A stretch of DNA of 64,000 nt from Catenulispora acidiphila DSM 44928 (GTDB taxonomy: Bacteria > Actinomycetota > Actinomycetes > Streptomycetales > Catenulisporaceae): positions 8,412,229 to 8,476,228 of the forward strand of contig NC_013131.1 of assembly GCF_000024025.1 (NCBI RefSeq). Reading direction: 5' to 3'. Position numbers and translations under genes: made by a program. Numbering within the stretch: the first letter of the stretch is position 1; each line of letters begins with the position of its first letter. Positions 16,436 to 25,172 of the stretch are shown in pieces. Under the pieces are notes generated by a model, which was not told where the DNA came from, made no database searches, and saw only the letters and a program-made list of their open reading frames with translations.

Positions 16436-16914
16436 AGCAGAGCGCGGGCATCCTGATGTACCGGATCGAGGGCGGGGAGCTGCGGGTGCTGCTCGTGCAT
16501 CCCGGCGGGCCGCTGTTCACCAAGCGGGACGCGGGGTGGTGGTCGATTCCCAAGGGCGAGTACACCGACGACGAGGACGCGCTGGCCGCTGCCGTGCGGG
16601 AGCTGCGGGAGGAGACCGGGGCGGTCGTCGCCACGACGGATCTCGTGGAGCTCGGGTCGGTGCGGCAGAAGAGCGGGAAGGTGGTCACGGCGTGGGGCGT
16701 CGAGGCGGACTTCGACGTGACGACGCTGGTGAGCAACTTGTTCGCGCTCGAGTGGCCGCCGCGGTCGGGGGTGATGCGGGAGTTCCCGGAGGTGGACCGC
16801 GGCGAGTGGTTCGGGGCGGAGGAGGCTCGGGTGAAGATCAACAGTGCGCAGGCTGCGTTTGTTGATCGGTTGGAGGCTTGGCTTGGGCGCGGGGAGCGGG
16901 AGCAGGAGGGCTGA
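16432..16914 (+). CDS. Nudix hydrolase
   Basis: A 160-residue pyrophosphohydrolase of the Nudix superfamily. The Nudix box is complete: G-E-Y-T-D-D-E then REL-REETGA, with the catalytic REUxEExGU core near residue 60. The N-terminus KQSAGILMYRIEGGELRVLLVHPGGP and the phrase WWSIPKGEY are typical of the NTP-pyrophosphohydrolase DR1025/MutT-like branch. The GTG start overlaps the stop of the VOC gene, so the pair is translationally coupled. The substrate may be a modified nucleotide or diadenosine polyphosphate; sequence alone cannot decide. Confidence 0.9.
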   Translation: MKQSAGILMYRIEGGELRVLLVHPGGPLFTKRDAGWWSIPKGEYTDDEDALAAAVRELREETGAVVATTDLVELGSVRQKSGKVVTAWGVEADFDVTTLVSNLFALEWPPRSGVMREFPEVDRGEWFGAEEARVKINSAQAAFVDRLEAWLGRGEREQEG

Positions 16915-16968
16915 GGGTCGGCGTGTCCTGACTTGGCTCTGCTCACCAGTCGCTTCACCGGTCGCTCG

Positions 16969-18264
16969 TCAGTCCCAGCGGACTGGTAAGTGCTTCAGGC
17001 CGTTCTGGAAGTTGGAGGTCAGGCGGACCGGATCGCCGTCAGGGCGGATGTGCGGCATTCGAGTGAGGACCTGGCCGAGCATCGCGCGCATCTGGGTCTT
17101 GGCGAGGTGCGCGCCGAGGCAGTAGTGCGGGCCGAAACCGAAGGTGACGTGGTCGTTCGGAGTGCGGGTCAGGTCGAGGCGGTCGGGGTCGGGGAAGACG
17201 GTCTCGTCGCGGTTCGCCGAGGCGTGGTAGACGACGACCTTGTCGCCGGCGCGGATCTCGCGGCCGCCGAGGGTGACGTCGCAGGTCGCGGTGCGGCGGA
17301 ACTGTATGACCGGCGGCCAGTGGCGCAGGAGTTCGTCGACGGCGGTGTCGAGGCGGGCTTCGGGGTCCCGGCGCAGGTGGTCGAGCTGGTCGGGGTGCTG
17401 CAAAAGAGTGAGGAGGGCGCCGGGGATGCCGTTGCGGAGGGTTTCGTTTCCGGCGACGGCGAAGAGGAAGAACATGTTCTCGAACTCGGCGTCGGTGAGG
17501 CCTTCGGCGAGGAGGCGGCCGACGATGCCGGGGGTGTCGGGGGTGGCTGCCGGCGGTTCGGCGGCGAGGCCGTGTGCGTACGCGTACATGTCGGCGAGGC
17601 CGGCGCGGGAGCGGGGGTTGAGCGGACGTCCGTCGGGGCGGGTCATCGTGGCGGGGCGTTCGGCCAGCGCCGCGCGGCCGAGCGGGCTGAGCGCGGCGGC
17701 GTCGGCGGTGCCCAGTCCGGCGTAGTCCGTGTCCTGATAGCCGATCACTCGATTGGCCCAGTCGTAGAGCAGCCGGCGGTCCTCGTCCGGCACGCCCATG
17801 ATGCGGGCGAGCGTCCACACCGGCAGATCCGCGGCGACCTCGACGAAGTCGGCACGTCCGGCGGGCAGGACGGCGTCCACGAGCATGCGCGCCCGCTCGG
17901 CGATCGTCTCCTCCAGCCGCCGAATCGCCCGCGGAGTGAACGCCGCGGCGACGATCCGCCGGAGCCGAGACTGCGCCGGCGGATCCTGATTCAGCATCAT
18001 GGCGCGCACGAAGCCGAGGTCGTCAGCGGTCTCCGGATCGCGGATCTGCGTGCCGCCGAGGTGCGAGGAGAAGGTCTGCGGATCACGCAGCACCCGCTTG
18101 ACGTCGGCGTGCGCGAACACACCCCAGTACCCGGACCCGGCCGGCCACGCCCCCACCGCCGGCTCCTCGACCCAGCACACCGGCGTGGCGCGACGCAGCT
18201 CGGCGAAGCGCTCGTAGGGGACGGCGTGGGCATAGGTCTCGGGATGGAAGATCTCGACCGTCAC
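16969..18264 (-). CDS. Cytochrome P450
   Basis: Heme monooxygenase of 431 residues, normal for soluble actinobacterial P450s. The I-helix motif AGNETLRN provides the acidic/Thr oxygen-activation pair, the K-helix ExxR is in DELLRHWP, and the heme loop FGFGPHYCLGAHLA places the thiolate Cys near residue 382. VTVEIFHPETYAH at GTG 18264 is taken as the start; the frame extension upstream is Arg/Leu-rich and without a ribosome binding site. Sequence style is close to the CYP125/CYP124-like steroid/lipid group (VIQFRRTATCDVTLGG), but that is a weak guess. No ferredoxin or reductase gene is adjacent. A GNAT gene lies 59 bases upstream on the same strand. Confidence 0.92.
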   Translation of the reverse strand: MTVEIFHPETYAHAVPYERFAELRRATPVCWVEEPAVGAWPAGSGYWGVFAHADVKRVLRDPQTFSSHLGGTQIRDPETADDLGFVRAMMLNQDPPAQSRLRRIVAAAFTPRAIRRLEETIAERARMLVDAVLPAGRADFVEVAADLPVWTLARIMGVPDEDRRLLYDWANRVIGYQDTDYAGLGTADAAALSPLGRAALAERPATMTRPDGRPLNPRSRAGLADMYAYAHGLAAEPPAATPDTPGIVGRLLAEGLTDAEFENMFFLFAVAGNETLRNGIPGALLTLLQHPDQLDHLRRDPEARLDTAVDELLRHWPPVIQFRRTATCDVTLGGREIRAGDKVVVYHASANRDETVFPDPDRLDLTRTPNDHVTFGFGPHYCLGAHLAKTQMRAMLGQVLTRMPHIRPDGDPVRLTSNFQNGLKHLPVRWD

Positions 18265-18323
18265 GAATCCAGCCTGCCCCACCGGTATGGAAAGGCGAAA
18301 GAGGCGAAAGAGCCGCAATCACC

Positions 18324-18752
18324 TCACAGCGGCTTGACCCATCGCGACCACTCACCCTGCGGCGCATAACCACCGGCACGCCAGGCACGATGCGCAAGCT
18401 CGTTCTCATCAAGGACCATGGCATCAGCACGCGCACCGCCGAGCGCACGGAAGCGCGCCTCAGCAGCATCGACCAGCAGCCGACCAATACCCGCACGCCG
18501 CCGATCGGGATGCACGGCGAGGCGATAGAGGTGGCAGCGCCAGCCATCCCAACCGGCGACAACGGTCCCGACCAGCTCGCCACTGTCCGCATCGACGGCA
18601 AGAATCAACGCCTCGGGATCTCGCGCGACAAGGGCTTCGACCGCCCGAACACTGTCGGCGGGACGATGCGCATCCTCGGCAGCCACCTGCCAGAAGGCCA
18701 GAACCGCAGCAAGATCGGCGGACGTGGCAGGGCGGAGTTCAGGAGCCGGCAT
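18324..18752 (-). CDS. GNAT-family N-acetyltransferase
   Basis: A 142-residue acetyl-CoA-dependent acyltransferase. The conserved motif A is LYRLAVHPDRRRAGIGRLLVDAAEARF (acetyl-CoA pyrophosphate loop R/Q-x-x-G-x-G/A about residue 85), followed by MVLDENELAHRAWRAGGYAPQGEWSRWVKPL, the usual motif B with the Tyr-containing C-terminal end. ATG 18752 is the natural start. The gene is upstream of and same-strand with the P450, so they may be cotranscribed. The substrate is unknown. Confidence 0.9.
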   Translation of the reverse strand: MPAPELRPATSADLAAVLAFWQVAAEDAHRPADSVRAVEALVARDPEALILAVDADSGELVGTVVAGWDGWRCHLYRLAVHPDRRRAGIGRLLVDAAEARFRALGGARADAMVLDENELAHRAWRAGGYAPQGEWSRWVKPL

Positions 18753-18854
18753 GCCGATGACGCTAGTGCGACGCGAGGGGAATTGGCCTGCGCCGACCGC
18801 GATGTGGGCAGGGAGCAGGTATCTGGTAGCAGACGCCTGATGCCCCGACAGGCA

Positions 18855-19070
18855 ACCGATCCGCGCCGCCGAGCCAGCCGCTTAGCAACGCGGGCAGGGG
18901 CGCCCGATGACTCAAGAGCGAACCCATCCGCGCCGCCGAGCCAGCCGCTTAGCGACGCGAGCAGGGACGCCCGATGTCAAGAGCGAACCCATCCGCGCCG
19001 CCAGGCCAGCCGCTTAGCGACGCGAGCAGGGGCGCCCGATGTCAAGAGCGAACCCATCCCCGCCGCCGCG
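18855..19070. repeat. 65-bp tandem repeat (minisatellite), 3+ copies
   Basis: Copies built on ATCCGCGCCGCCGAGCCAGC then CTTAGCGACGCGAGCAGGG and GCGCCCGATGTCAAGAGCG start at 18859, 18926, 18991 and 19056 (periods 67, 65, 65); the last is partial and decayed. It fills most of the 431-base gap 18753-19183 between the GNAT and the histidine phosphatase genes. No gene is supported in the gap. Confidence 0.8.
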
Positions 19071-19183
19071 CTAGCCCGATCAACGAGCCAGCCGCCCAGT
19101 GGTGTCAGCCGCGAGCCAGCCAGCCGCCGCACCGAGTACGCAGCCCAGCCGCCTGATCGTCCCGGCGCCCGAGCCAGCGCTCC

Positions 19184-19960
19184 CTACTCGTCGTCTCCGA
19201 TGACCGGCTCCAGAAGTGTGCCGGCGTTGTGTTCCAGGAGGCGCCAGCCGCGGCGGGCTTCGCCGAGGATGGACCAGCAGCAGTTGGAGAGGCCGCCTAG
19301 GGCGCCCCAGAGTTCGTAGGGGAGGCCCATCATGCGGCCGAGGGCTACGCGGGCGGCTCCGCCGTGGGTGGCTACTACCAGGGTGCCGGCCGGGGGGACC
19401 TTTTCCAGGGCTCGGAGGATGGCGGGGACTACGCGTTCGGCTACTTCGACTTCTAGTTCGCCGCCGCCTCGGCGGATGGGTTCGCCTCGGCGGAAGGCTT
19501 CGAATTCCTCCGGGTAGCGGGCGACGATTTCGTCGTCGTTGAGGCCTTGCCAGCGGCCTGCGTAGGTTTCGCGGAGGGCTTCGTCGAGGGTGACCGGGAG
19601 GTTGGTGAGGCGGGCGAGGGTTTCGGCGGTGCGGGTGGCGCGGATCAGGTCGGAGGCGACGATGACGCTGGGACCGAGGCCCGCCAGGACGCGGGCGGCG
19701 CGTTCGGCTTGGGCCAGGCCGACGTCGTCCAGCGGGATGTCGGTCTGGCCTTGGAAGCGGCGCTCCAGGTTCCAGGCGGTGCGGCCGTGGCGCCACAGGA
19801 CGACTTGGCGTGCGCCGTGTACGTGCGCGGCGCGGTCCATGCCGGACGGGGCGGTCTCGGTCGGTTCCTCGCCGCGCGGGGCGGACGCGGTGACCGTGGG
19901 CGCCACAGTCGCCGGAGCCACGGCGCCGCCCCCTATTCCTTCGTCCTGATCCCTGCTCAC
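19184..19960 (-). CDS. Histidine phosphatase family protein (phosphoglycerate-mutase-like)
   Basis: A 258-residue phosphatase of the RHG superfamily. The catalytic motif LWRHGRTAWNLERRFQGQTDIPLDDVG (phospho-acceptor His near residue 58) and the second His in VVATHGGAARVALG are both present. It has an N-terminal ~45-residue disordered extension. The GTG start overlaps the rsfS stop (GTGA, 19957-19960), so it is the last gene of the nadD-LCP-rsfS cluster, the same order as in Streptomyces. Members next to rsfS are annotated as broad-specificity phosphatases; the real substrate is unknown. Confidence 0.93.
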   Translation of the reverse strand: MSRDQDEGIGGGAVAPATVAPTVTASAPRGEEPTETAPSGMDRAAHVHGARQVVLWRHGRTAWNLERRFQGQTDIPLDDVGLAQAERAARVLAGLGPSVIVASDLIRATRTAETLARLTNLPVTLDEALRETYAGRWQGLNDDEIVARYPEEFEAFRRGEPIRRGGGELEVEVAERVVPAILRALEKVPPAGTLVVATHGGAARVALGRMMGLPYELWGALGGLSNCCWSILGEARRGWRLLEHNAGTLLEPVIGDDE

Positions 19961-20478
19961 GCGCCCGGACCGCCGGCCGGCTCGTCGTCCTCGTCATCCT
20001 CCAGGTCCAGGTCGGCGTCCAGGTCGTCGTCCGTGTCCAGGTCCAGGTCCGCGTCCGCGGCCGCGTTCTCGCCCGCGAGCACCGCCGCGCCGGCCGGGCG
20101 CTCGCTGCGGCCGTTGGTCACCGAGTCCGGCAGCTCGATCAGCGGGCAGTCCTTCCACAGCCGTTCGAGCGAGTAGTACGTCCGCTCCTCGGCGTGCTGG
20201 ACGTGCACCACGATGTCGATGTAGTCCAGCAGGACCCAGCGGCCCTCCTGCTCGCCCTCGCGCCGCGCCGGCTTGGCGCCGATCTCCAGCAGCTTCTCCT
20301 CGATGCCGTCGACGATCGCGCGCACCTGGCGGTCGCTGTTGGCGGAGGCCAGGACGAAGGCGTCGGTGATCACGAAGACGTCGCTCACGTCGTACGCGAC
20401 GATGTCGTCGGCCACTTTGTCGGACGCCGCCTGGGCCGCCGCGATGGCGAGCTCCCGGGCGCGGTCGGTTGCGGTCAT
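19957..20478 (-). CDS. rsfS: Ribosomal silencing factor RsfS
   Basis: RsfS binds ribosomal protein L14 and prevents joining of ribosomal subunits when nutrients are scarce. The core (about residues 1-125) is typical: ARELAIAAAQAASDKVADDIVAYDVSDVFVITDAFVLASANSDRQVRAIVDGIEEKL then EGRWVLLDYIDIVVHVQHAEERTYYSLERLW. The C-terminus is unusual in carrying a ~35-residue acidic tail of alternating Asp/Leu (DADLDLDTDDDLDADLDLED). It lies between the LCP-like gene and the histidine phosphatase, overlapping the latter by 4 bases. Confidence 0.95.
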   Translation of the reverse strand: MTATDRARELAIAAAQAASDKVADDIVAYDVSDVFVITDAFVLASANSDRQVRAIVDGIEEKLLEIGAKPARREGEQEGRWVLLDYIDIVVHVQHAEERTYYSLERLWKDCPLIELPDSVTNGRSERPAGAAVLAGENAAADADLDLDTDDDLDADLDLEDDEDDEPAGGPGA

Positions 20479-20581
20479 GAAGGTCTTCCGTTCGTGGACT
20501 GGACGCTTTCTGGGCGGTTACCAGGATCTCATGCGCAGGCCGGGCGCCAGACCGGGATTCCGCGCCGCTCCAGCCCGCCGC

Positions 20582-22678
20582 TCAGCCCGCCGCGGAGGAC
20601 GACGAGGACGCGGCCGGACCGCTCGGGCTGGTCGGCTGGTCCGCCGGTACCTGCCCGACCTGCGTCCAGTCCGCTCCCAGCACCACCCGGGCGTCGGTGA
20701 GCGTGCTGTCGAACGGCGTGACCCGCACCGCGCTGTCCGGCAGCCCGAGCGCCAGCGCGATCTGGTCGCCGAGCGACGTCGCGCCCTGGGTCGGCACCAT
20801 CACGTACGTGGTCGGCGTCTGCGCCGTGACGCCCTGGTCCATCGGCGTGTAGCCGCCGCCGACGAGCTTGGACTCGGCCATCGCGCGGCTGGAGACGGTG
20901 TCCACGCGGCCCGTGCCGTCGGCCACCGAGACCCGGGACAGGCCGCCGTTGTCCTTGGCCGTGGACGCCCCGCCCAGCAGGGTCTTGACCACGACCGACG
21001 CCTTGTCCAGGTCCATCACCCCGGAGCCGTCGGCGCGCACCGGCAGCGGCTGCTCGGCGAACCGGTGGCCCTGCTCCTCGGCGCCGAGCGCGGTCAGGAT
21101 CGCGGCCAGCCGGTCGTTGGGCAGCGCCGGGTCCGGGACCGCGGCCAGGCTGTTGAGCACGGCGGTGGTGGTGCTCGCCGAGTGCGGCATCTTGGCCAGC
21201 ATGCCCTGCACGACCTGGCCGAAGCGGGCCATCTGCTTGGCCGGCGCCTCGCCCTTGGGCTTGTAGGTGGCGTAGTAGGCGGCCTTGTCGCCGGTCAGGT
21301 CCTCGCTCCCGGCCTGGAAGAGCGGCTTGCCGTCCGGGCCGAGCACCGCGGCGGCCGAGGCCGGGTCCACCGTGACGGTGACGCCGATCAGGCTGTTCAG
21401 CAGCGCGGCGAAGGTGAGCTCGTCCATCGACCAGACGCCGTCCACGTCCACGCCGAGCAGCGAGGTCAGGGCGTCCTTGCCGGCCGGCGCGCTGCTCGGC
21501 ATGGCACCGCCGAACGGCTGGCTGTCCAGCGCGGCGGACTCCACGCTCAGCTCAGAAGGAATCAGCACCGCCGCGCCGCGCCCGGCCGGGTCGCTCTTGC
21601 CGGCCACCTCGGTCTTGTCCGCGACCAGCACGACGTTGCCGACCGCGTTGCCGTTGGGGTCCTTGACCTGGAACAGCACCGTGGTCTCGGTGGCCTTCGT
21701 GCTGCTGCCGCCGCTGAACAGGGCCCACGCGCCGCCGCCGACGGCCAGCAACGCCAGGACTGTGGCCAGCGCGATGAGCTGGATCCGGCGCCGCCGCGCG
21801 CGCTCGACCCGGCGGTCGTCGGTGCCGACGAACTGGAGCCAGTTGGTCAGCTCGCCCTCGGTGTCGCCAGTGTCGCCAGTGTCGCTGGAGCCGTCGGCCG
21901 CTTCGGCCTCACTCTCGGGGGCGACCAGGCGCGTCGGCGTCTCAAAGGGCGACTGTGCCGCAGGCATCGGCTCGGGATCCGGTACGAAGCCGGCGACCGG
22001 CTCCGGCATCGTCGGGAACGCCGAGACGCGCGGGGCGGCAGGCTGCTCATAGGAAGGCTGGTCGTACGAGGGCTGTTCGTAGGAAGGCTGCTCGTACGAA
22101 GGCTGCTCGTAGGAGGGCTGCTGCGGCAACGGCGGCGCCGGCTGGTACGAACTGGCCGGAACCTGCGCCTGGCCGTAGGAGTCGTACTCGTACGACGACG
22201 GCGGCAGCTGCGGCGGCGGCTGCTGCGTTTCGGGAGCAGGCGCCTGATAGGTGGGCTGATAAAAGCCCGAAGAGTCTAGGTTCTGGTACTGGGCCGGCGC
22301 GTCGGGATAGGCAGCGTTCCCGTATCCGTACGACTGCGCCTGGTAAGGATCCTGGGCCTGGTACTGCTGGTAGCCGCCCTGCTGGTACCCACCCTGTTGA
22401 TACGGATCCTGCTGATATTGATCCGTTTGGTACTGGTCTGCCTGGTAGTAACCCGGTTCCCCGTACCCGGAGTACTGGTCGTACGCCGCGGCCTCCTGCT
22501 CGGCCCGCGCCACGAACTCCGGTGGCCGCTCGTACTCCCCCGATCCGCGCCGTCCGGTGCCGGCGGGGTCCTGGGAGGCCTGATACGGGTCCTCCGGAGG
22601 GTTGTCGGACCGGCGCCGCCGGCCGCGTCCCCCCGAGCCTCCGCTCGTCGGTGGATCGTTCTCCCCCGGCCAGCTCAT
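20582..22678 (-). CDS. LCP-like membrane protein with LytR_C domain and long Tyr/Gln-rich cytoplasmic tail
   Basis: A 698-residue type II membrane protein at the position of the LytR-CpsA-Psr gene next to nadD. Residues 1-290 are low complexity, rich in Gln, Tyr and Pro, with five near-perfect [10 protein letters not shown] units and YQQGG units. One membrane segment lies at about 295-315 after RRRRIQ. The outside part (about 330-600) resembles an LCP domain in layout, but the catalytic Arg cluster usual after A-x-x-Y-x-R is not visible ([21 protein letters not shown]), so phosphotransferase activity is doubtful. A LytR_C domain ([12 protein letters not shown]...[21 protein letters not shown]) ends it. 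ATG 22678 overlaps the nadD stop (ATGA). Confidence 0.85.
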   Translation of the reverse strand: MSWPGENDPPTSGGSGGRGRRRRSDNPPEDPYQASQDPAGTGRRGSGEYERPPEFVARAEQEAAAYDQYSGYGEPGYYQADQYQTDQYQQDPYQQGGYQQGGYQQYQAQDPYQAQSYGYGNAAYPDAPAQYQNLDSSGFYQPTYQAPAPETQQPPPQLPPSSYEYDSYGQAQVPASSYQPAPPLPQQPSYEQPSYEQPSYEQPSYDQPSYEQPAAPRVSAFPTMPEPVAGFVPDPEPMPAAQSPFETPTRLVAPESEAEAADGSSDTGDTGDTEGELTNWLQFVGTDDRRVERARRRRIQLIALATVLALLAVGGGAWALFSGGSSTKATETTVLFQVKDPNGNAVGNVVLVADKTEVAGKSDPAGRGAAVLIPSELSVESAALDSQPFGGAMPSSAPAGKDALTSLLGVDVDGVWSMDELTFAALLNSLIGVTVTVDPASAAAVLGPDGKPLFQAGSEDLTGDKAAYYATYKPKGEAPAKQMARFGQVVQGMLAKMPHSASTTTAVLNSLAAVPDPALPNDRLAAILTALGAEEQGHRFAEQPLPVRADGSGVMDLDKASVVVKTLLGGASTAKDNGGLSRVSVADGTGRVDTVSSRAMAESKLVGGGYTPMDQGVTAQTPTTYVMVPTQGATSLGDQIALALGLPDSAVRVTPFDSTLTDARVVLGADWTQVGQVPADQPTSPSGPAASSSSSAAG

Positions 22679-23334
22679 GTCATCCCTGTCCCAGGGGTGT
22701 CCCGGTAGAGCCCCCGCTTGTTGATGTACTGGACGATGCCGTCGGGCACCAGATACCAGACCGGCTCCCCGTGCCGGACCCGCTCGCGGCAGCCGGTGGA
22801 GGAGATCGCCATGGCCGGCACCTCCACCAGCGAGGCCTTCCCCGGCGGCAGACCCGGGTCGGCCAGCTGGTGGCCGGGGCGGGTGACGCCGATGAAGTGC
22901 GCGAGGTCGAACAGCTCCTTGGCGTTGTGCCAGGAGAAGATCTGCTCCAGCACGTCCGCACCGGTGATGAAGAACATGTCCGTGTCCGGACCGCGCTCGG
23001 CCGACAGCTCCCGCAGGGTGTCGATGGTGTACGTGGGCCCGCCGCGGTCGATGTCGACGCGGCTCACCGAGAACCGGGGGTTGGAGGCGGTGGCGATCAC
23101 CGTCATCAGGTACCGGTCCTCGGCGGCGGACACCCGGCGCTCGGACTTCTGCCAGGGCTCCCCGGTCGGGACGAACACCACTTCGTCGAGCCCGAACAGG
23201 CTCGCGACCTCGCTGGCCGCGACCAGGTGGCCGTGGTGCACGGGATCGAAGGTGCCGCCCATCACGCCCAGCCGCGTACGGCGCCGGCGGGCCGTCGCGG
23301 GGCCCTGCGGTCCGGACGTCGGATGAGAGGTCAT
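22675..23334 (-). CDS. nadD: Nicotinate-nucleotide adenylyltransferase
   Basis: NAD biosynthesis enzyme that adenylates nicotinate mononucleotide to deamido-NAD. The 219 residues include the nucleotidyltransferase signature [15 protein letters not shown] (about residues 23-37, HxGH motif) and the C-terminal [28 protein letters not shown], where ISST/SxR is the usual ATP-binding ISSTxIR with Gly-Cys in place of Ile/Arg residues. Start ATG 23334 follows a conserved position, with a ~20-residue basic extension before the domain. It overlaps the next gene by 4 bases and is the first gene of the nadD-LCP-rsfS-phosphatase operon. Confidence 0.96.
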   Translation of the reverse strand: MTSHPTSGPQGPATARRRRTRLGVMGGTFDPVHHGHLVAASEVASLFGLDEVVFVPTGEPWQKSERRVSAAEDRYLMTVIATASNPRFSVSRVDIDRGGPTYTIDTLRELSAERGPDTDMFFITGADVLEQIFSWHNAKELFDLAHFIGVTRPGHQLADPGLPPGKASLVEVPAMAISSTGCRERVRHGEPVWYLVPDGIVQYINKRGLYRDTPGTGMT

Positions 23335-23372
23335 GGCGCGTCACCCTACCGGGTCGGACAGGGGTGGTGGGA

Positions 23373-23552
23373 CTACCGATCCTTGTTGAGGCGCGTGGTG
23401 ACGAACAGCAGGATCAGCAGGACCACGAGCACGATCGCGCCGTTCAGCGGCGGGTTGATGCCGTCGTGCGTCTTCTCGGGCGTGGTCCCCTCGGCGAGGA
23501 ACACGTGCGCGGCCTGCGTGGCGGTGGCGAGTGCGGACATGGAGGTCAGCAT
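23373..23552 (-). CDS. 59-residue single-pass membrane protein, function unknown
   Basis: A tiny gene upstream of nadD on the same strand. It encodes MLTSMSALATATQAAHVF and continues LAEGTTPEKTHDGINPPLNGAIVLVV, with one membrane segment (about residues 37-54, AIVLVVLLILLFV) and a basic end (TTRLNKDR). All third positions are strongly GC-biased and the topology is clean, so I believe it is real. Start may be ATG 23552 or ATG 23540; neither has a ribosome binding site. Small membrane proteins occur in this position next to nadD and an M48 peptidase in other actinobacteria. The family has no assigned function. Confidence 0.65.
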   Translation of the reverse strand: MLTSMSALATATQAAHVFLAEGTTPEKTHDGINPPLNGAIVLVVLLILLFVTTRLNKDR

Positions 23553-23629
23553 AGGGGGTCCCGGGTATCGGAATCCCGGCAGGGTACCCGGGAGTCGGGC
23601 ACCCGTCAGCCGCGCGGGCTACTCCCCGT

Positions 23630-23803
23630 CTACTCGCCCTCTGAGTCGTGGCTCCGGTAGCCGCGCAGACACGCCCATGCGAGCAGCGCGACCAGGATCA
23701 CCGCGCCCAGGATGAACCACCGCAGCCAGCCGGCGGTGTGCGGCGCGTTGTCCTGGGGGAACGGGCTGGGATCCGCCAGGAAGATCGAGTAGACGACATG
23801 CAT
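23630..23803 (-). CDS. 57-residue single-pass membrane protein, function unknown
   Basis: A second tiny membrane-protein gene, 77 bases from the first. From ATG 23803 it reads MHVVYSIFLADPSPFPQD and contains a membrane segment (about residues 25-45, WFILGAVILVALLAWACL) then a charged end (RGYRSHDSEGE). Layout matches its neighbour: a short hydrophobic N-terminus with FLA, a Pro/His-containing loop, one membrane helix. A -10-like TACTGT (23816-23811) lies 7 bases upstream, suggesting a leaderless transcript. The longer frame from 23899 adds residues without support. It is divergent from the M48 peptidase gene. Confidence 0.65.
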   Translation of the reverse strand: MHVVYSIFLADPSPFPQDNAPHTAGWLRWFILGAVILVALLAWACLRGYRSHDSEGE

Positions 23804-23954
23804 GGCATCCACAGTACGCCCGGCCCTCAGGGAACTCCCTAGCAGGTCCACGCGTCCTACTTTGAGAGCTCCGCCGGCGGTCACGGGAGCGCCCCGCACA
23901 GGGCCCCGCCGGGTCTACTGTGAGCTATAGAGACATCTACAAGGGGGTTCCCGC

Positions 23955-25031
23955 ATGCCGGAACGCGAAGGTTCTGAGAACACGCCGGAGCGGAGCCGCC
24001 AGCGGTTCCCCGGCATCAGCTCCCGGGCCTACGAGCATCCCGCGGACCGCACCGCGCTGGTCGCGCTGCGCAAGATCGACGGCTTCGACATCCTGCTGCG
24101 CAAGCTGTCCGGGTTCATCGACGAGCGCAAGATCCGCCTCTCGCTGCTGGCCGACGGCGTCAAGGTCGGCGACCTGCAGTTCCCGCGGCTGCAGACGATG
24201 CTGCAGGACGCGGTGGACGTCCTGGACATCGGCTTCATGCCGGAGATGTACGTCGTCCAGAACCCGGTGCCCAACGCCTTCACCATCGGCATGGACCGCC
24301 CGACGATCGTGCTCACGACCGGGCTGTACGAGCTGATGGACGAAGAGGAGATGCGCTTCGTCGTCGGGCACGAGGCCGGGCACGTGCTGTCCGGGCACGC
24401 CGTCTACCGCACGATGCTGTTCTGGCTGACCAACTTCGCCACGAAGCTGGCGTGGATGCCGATCGGCAAGTGGGGCATCGACATGTTCATCAACGCCCTG
24501 CTGGAGTGGTTCCGCAAGGCCGAGCTGTCCTGCGACCGGGCCGGCCTGCTGGTCGAACAGGACCTGGACGCCGCGATGCGCTCGCTGATGAAGCTGGCCG
24601 GCGGCTCGCACCTGGCCGAGATGAACCCGATCGCGTTCCTGGAGCAGGCGCGCGAGCACGAGGGCGGCGGCGGTCTGCGCGAGTCGATACTGAAGATCAT
24701 GAGCCTGCGCGAGCGCACCCACCCCTACACCTCGATCCGCGCGCTGGAGCTGACCCGCTGGGTCGAGGCCGGCGACTACCAGCGCGTCATGGGCGGCACC
24801 TACCCGCGGCGCGAGGACGACCCGCAGGCCAGCGTCCGCGAGGAGGCCAAGGCGGCAGCGAGCCAGTACAAGGAGAACTTCGAGAAGACCACCGACCCGC
24901 TGCTGACGAAGGTGCGCGGGTTCGCCGACGAGGTCGCCGGGGTCGGCAGCCGGATCGGCGAGACGGTCTACCGGAAGTGGGGTCCGGGCCGCGGTCCCGA
25001 GGGCGCCACCGATGAGGACGCTGAGGACTGA
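23955..25031 (+). CDS. M48-family zinc metallopeptidase
   Basis: A 358-residue peptidase of the HtpX/Ste24 group. The zinc site is FVVGHEAGHVLSGHAVY (HExxH at about residue 139) with a third ligand likely in AELSCDRAGLLV (ExxxD). A hydrophobic segment MLFWLTNFATKLAWMPIG follows the motif, so it may associate with the membrane, but there is no signal peptide. The N-terminus (RFPGISSRAYEHPADRTALVALRKIDGFD) is typical of the actinobacterial branch that is conserved beside proA/nadD. ATG 23955 follows AAGGGGG. It is the only plus-strand gene of this cluster and ends at a strong hairpin. Its substrate is unknown. Confidence 0.92.
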   Translation: MPEREGSENTPERSRQRFPGISSRAYEHPADRTALVALRKIDGFDILLRKLSGFIDERKIRLSLLADGVKVGDLQFPRLQTMLQDAVDVLDIGFMPEMYVVQNPVPNAFTIGMDRPTIVLTTGLYELMDEEEMRFVVGHEAGHVLSGHAVYRTMLFWLTNFATKLAWMPIGKWGIDMFINALLEWFRKAELSCDRAGLLVEQDLDAAMRSLMKLAGGSHLAEMNPIAFLEQAREHEGGGGLRESILKIMSLRERTHPYTSIRALELTRWVEAGDYQRVMGGTYPRREDDPQASVREEAKAAASQYKENFEKTTDPLLTKVRGFADEVAGVGSRIGETVYRKWGPGRGPEGATDEDAED

Positions 25032-25087
25032 GGTGGCTGAGGGCTGAGGTAGCTGACTCTGAGCCCTGATGCGGTGAGTTTCCGCTG

Positions 25088-25125
25088 AAGCGGCCCCGGT
25101 TTCCCGATGGGAGCCGGGGCTGCTT
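25088..25125. terminator. Hairpin terminator between convergent genes
   Basis: AAGCGGCCCCGG pairs with CCGGGGCTGCTT (12 bp with one G-T pair) around a 14-base loop. It lies between the M48 gene and the minus-strand membrane-protein gene and probably serves both. Confidence 0.75.
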
Positions 25126-25172
25126 CGCGTTCTGGCAGGTGAAGTCAGACGGTAGGTCAGGCGGCGCGCCGG

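Noticed and set aside
18855-19070. CRISPR array
   Set aside because: The repeat is directly tandem without unique spacers, and no cas gene is present.
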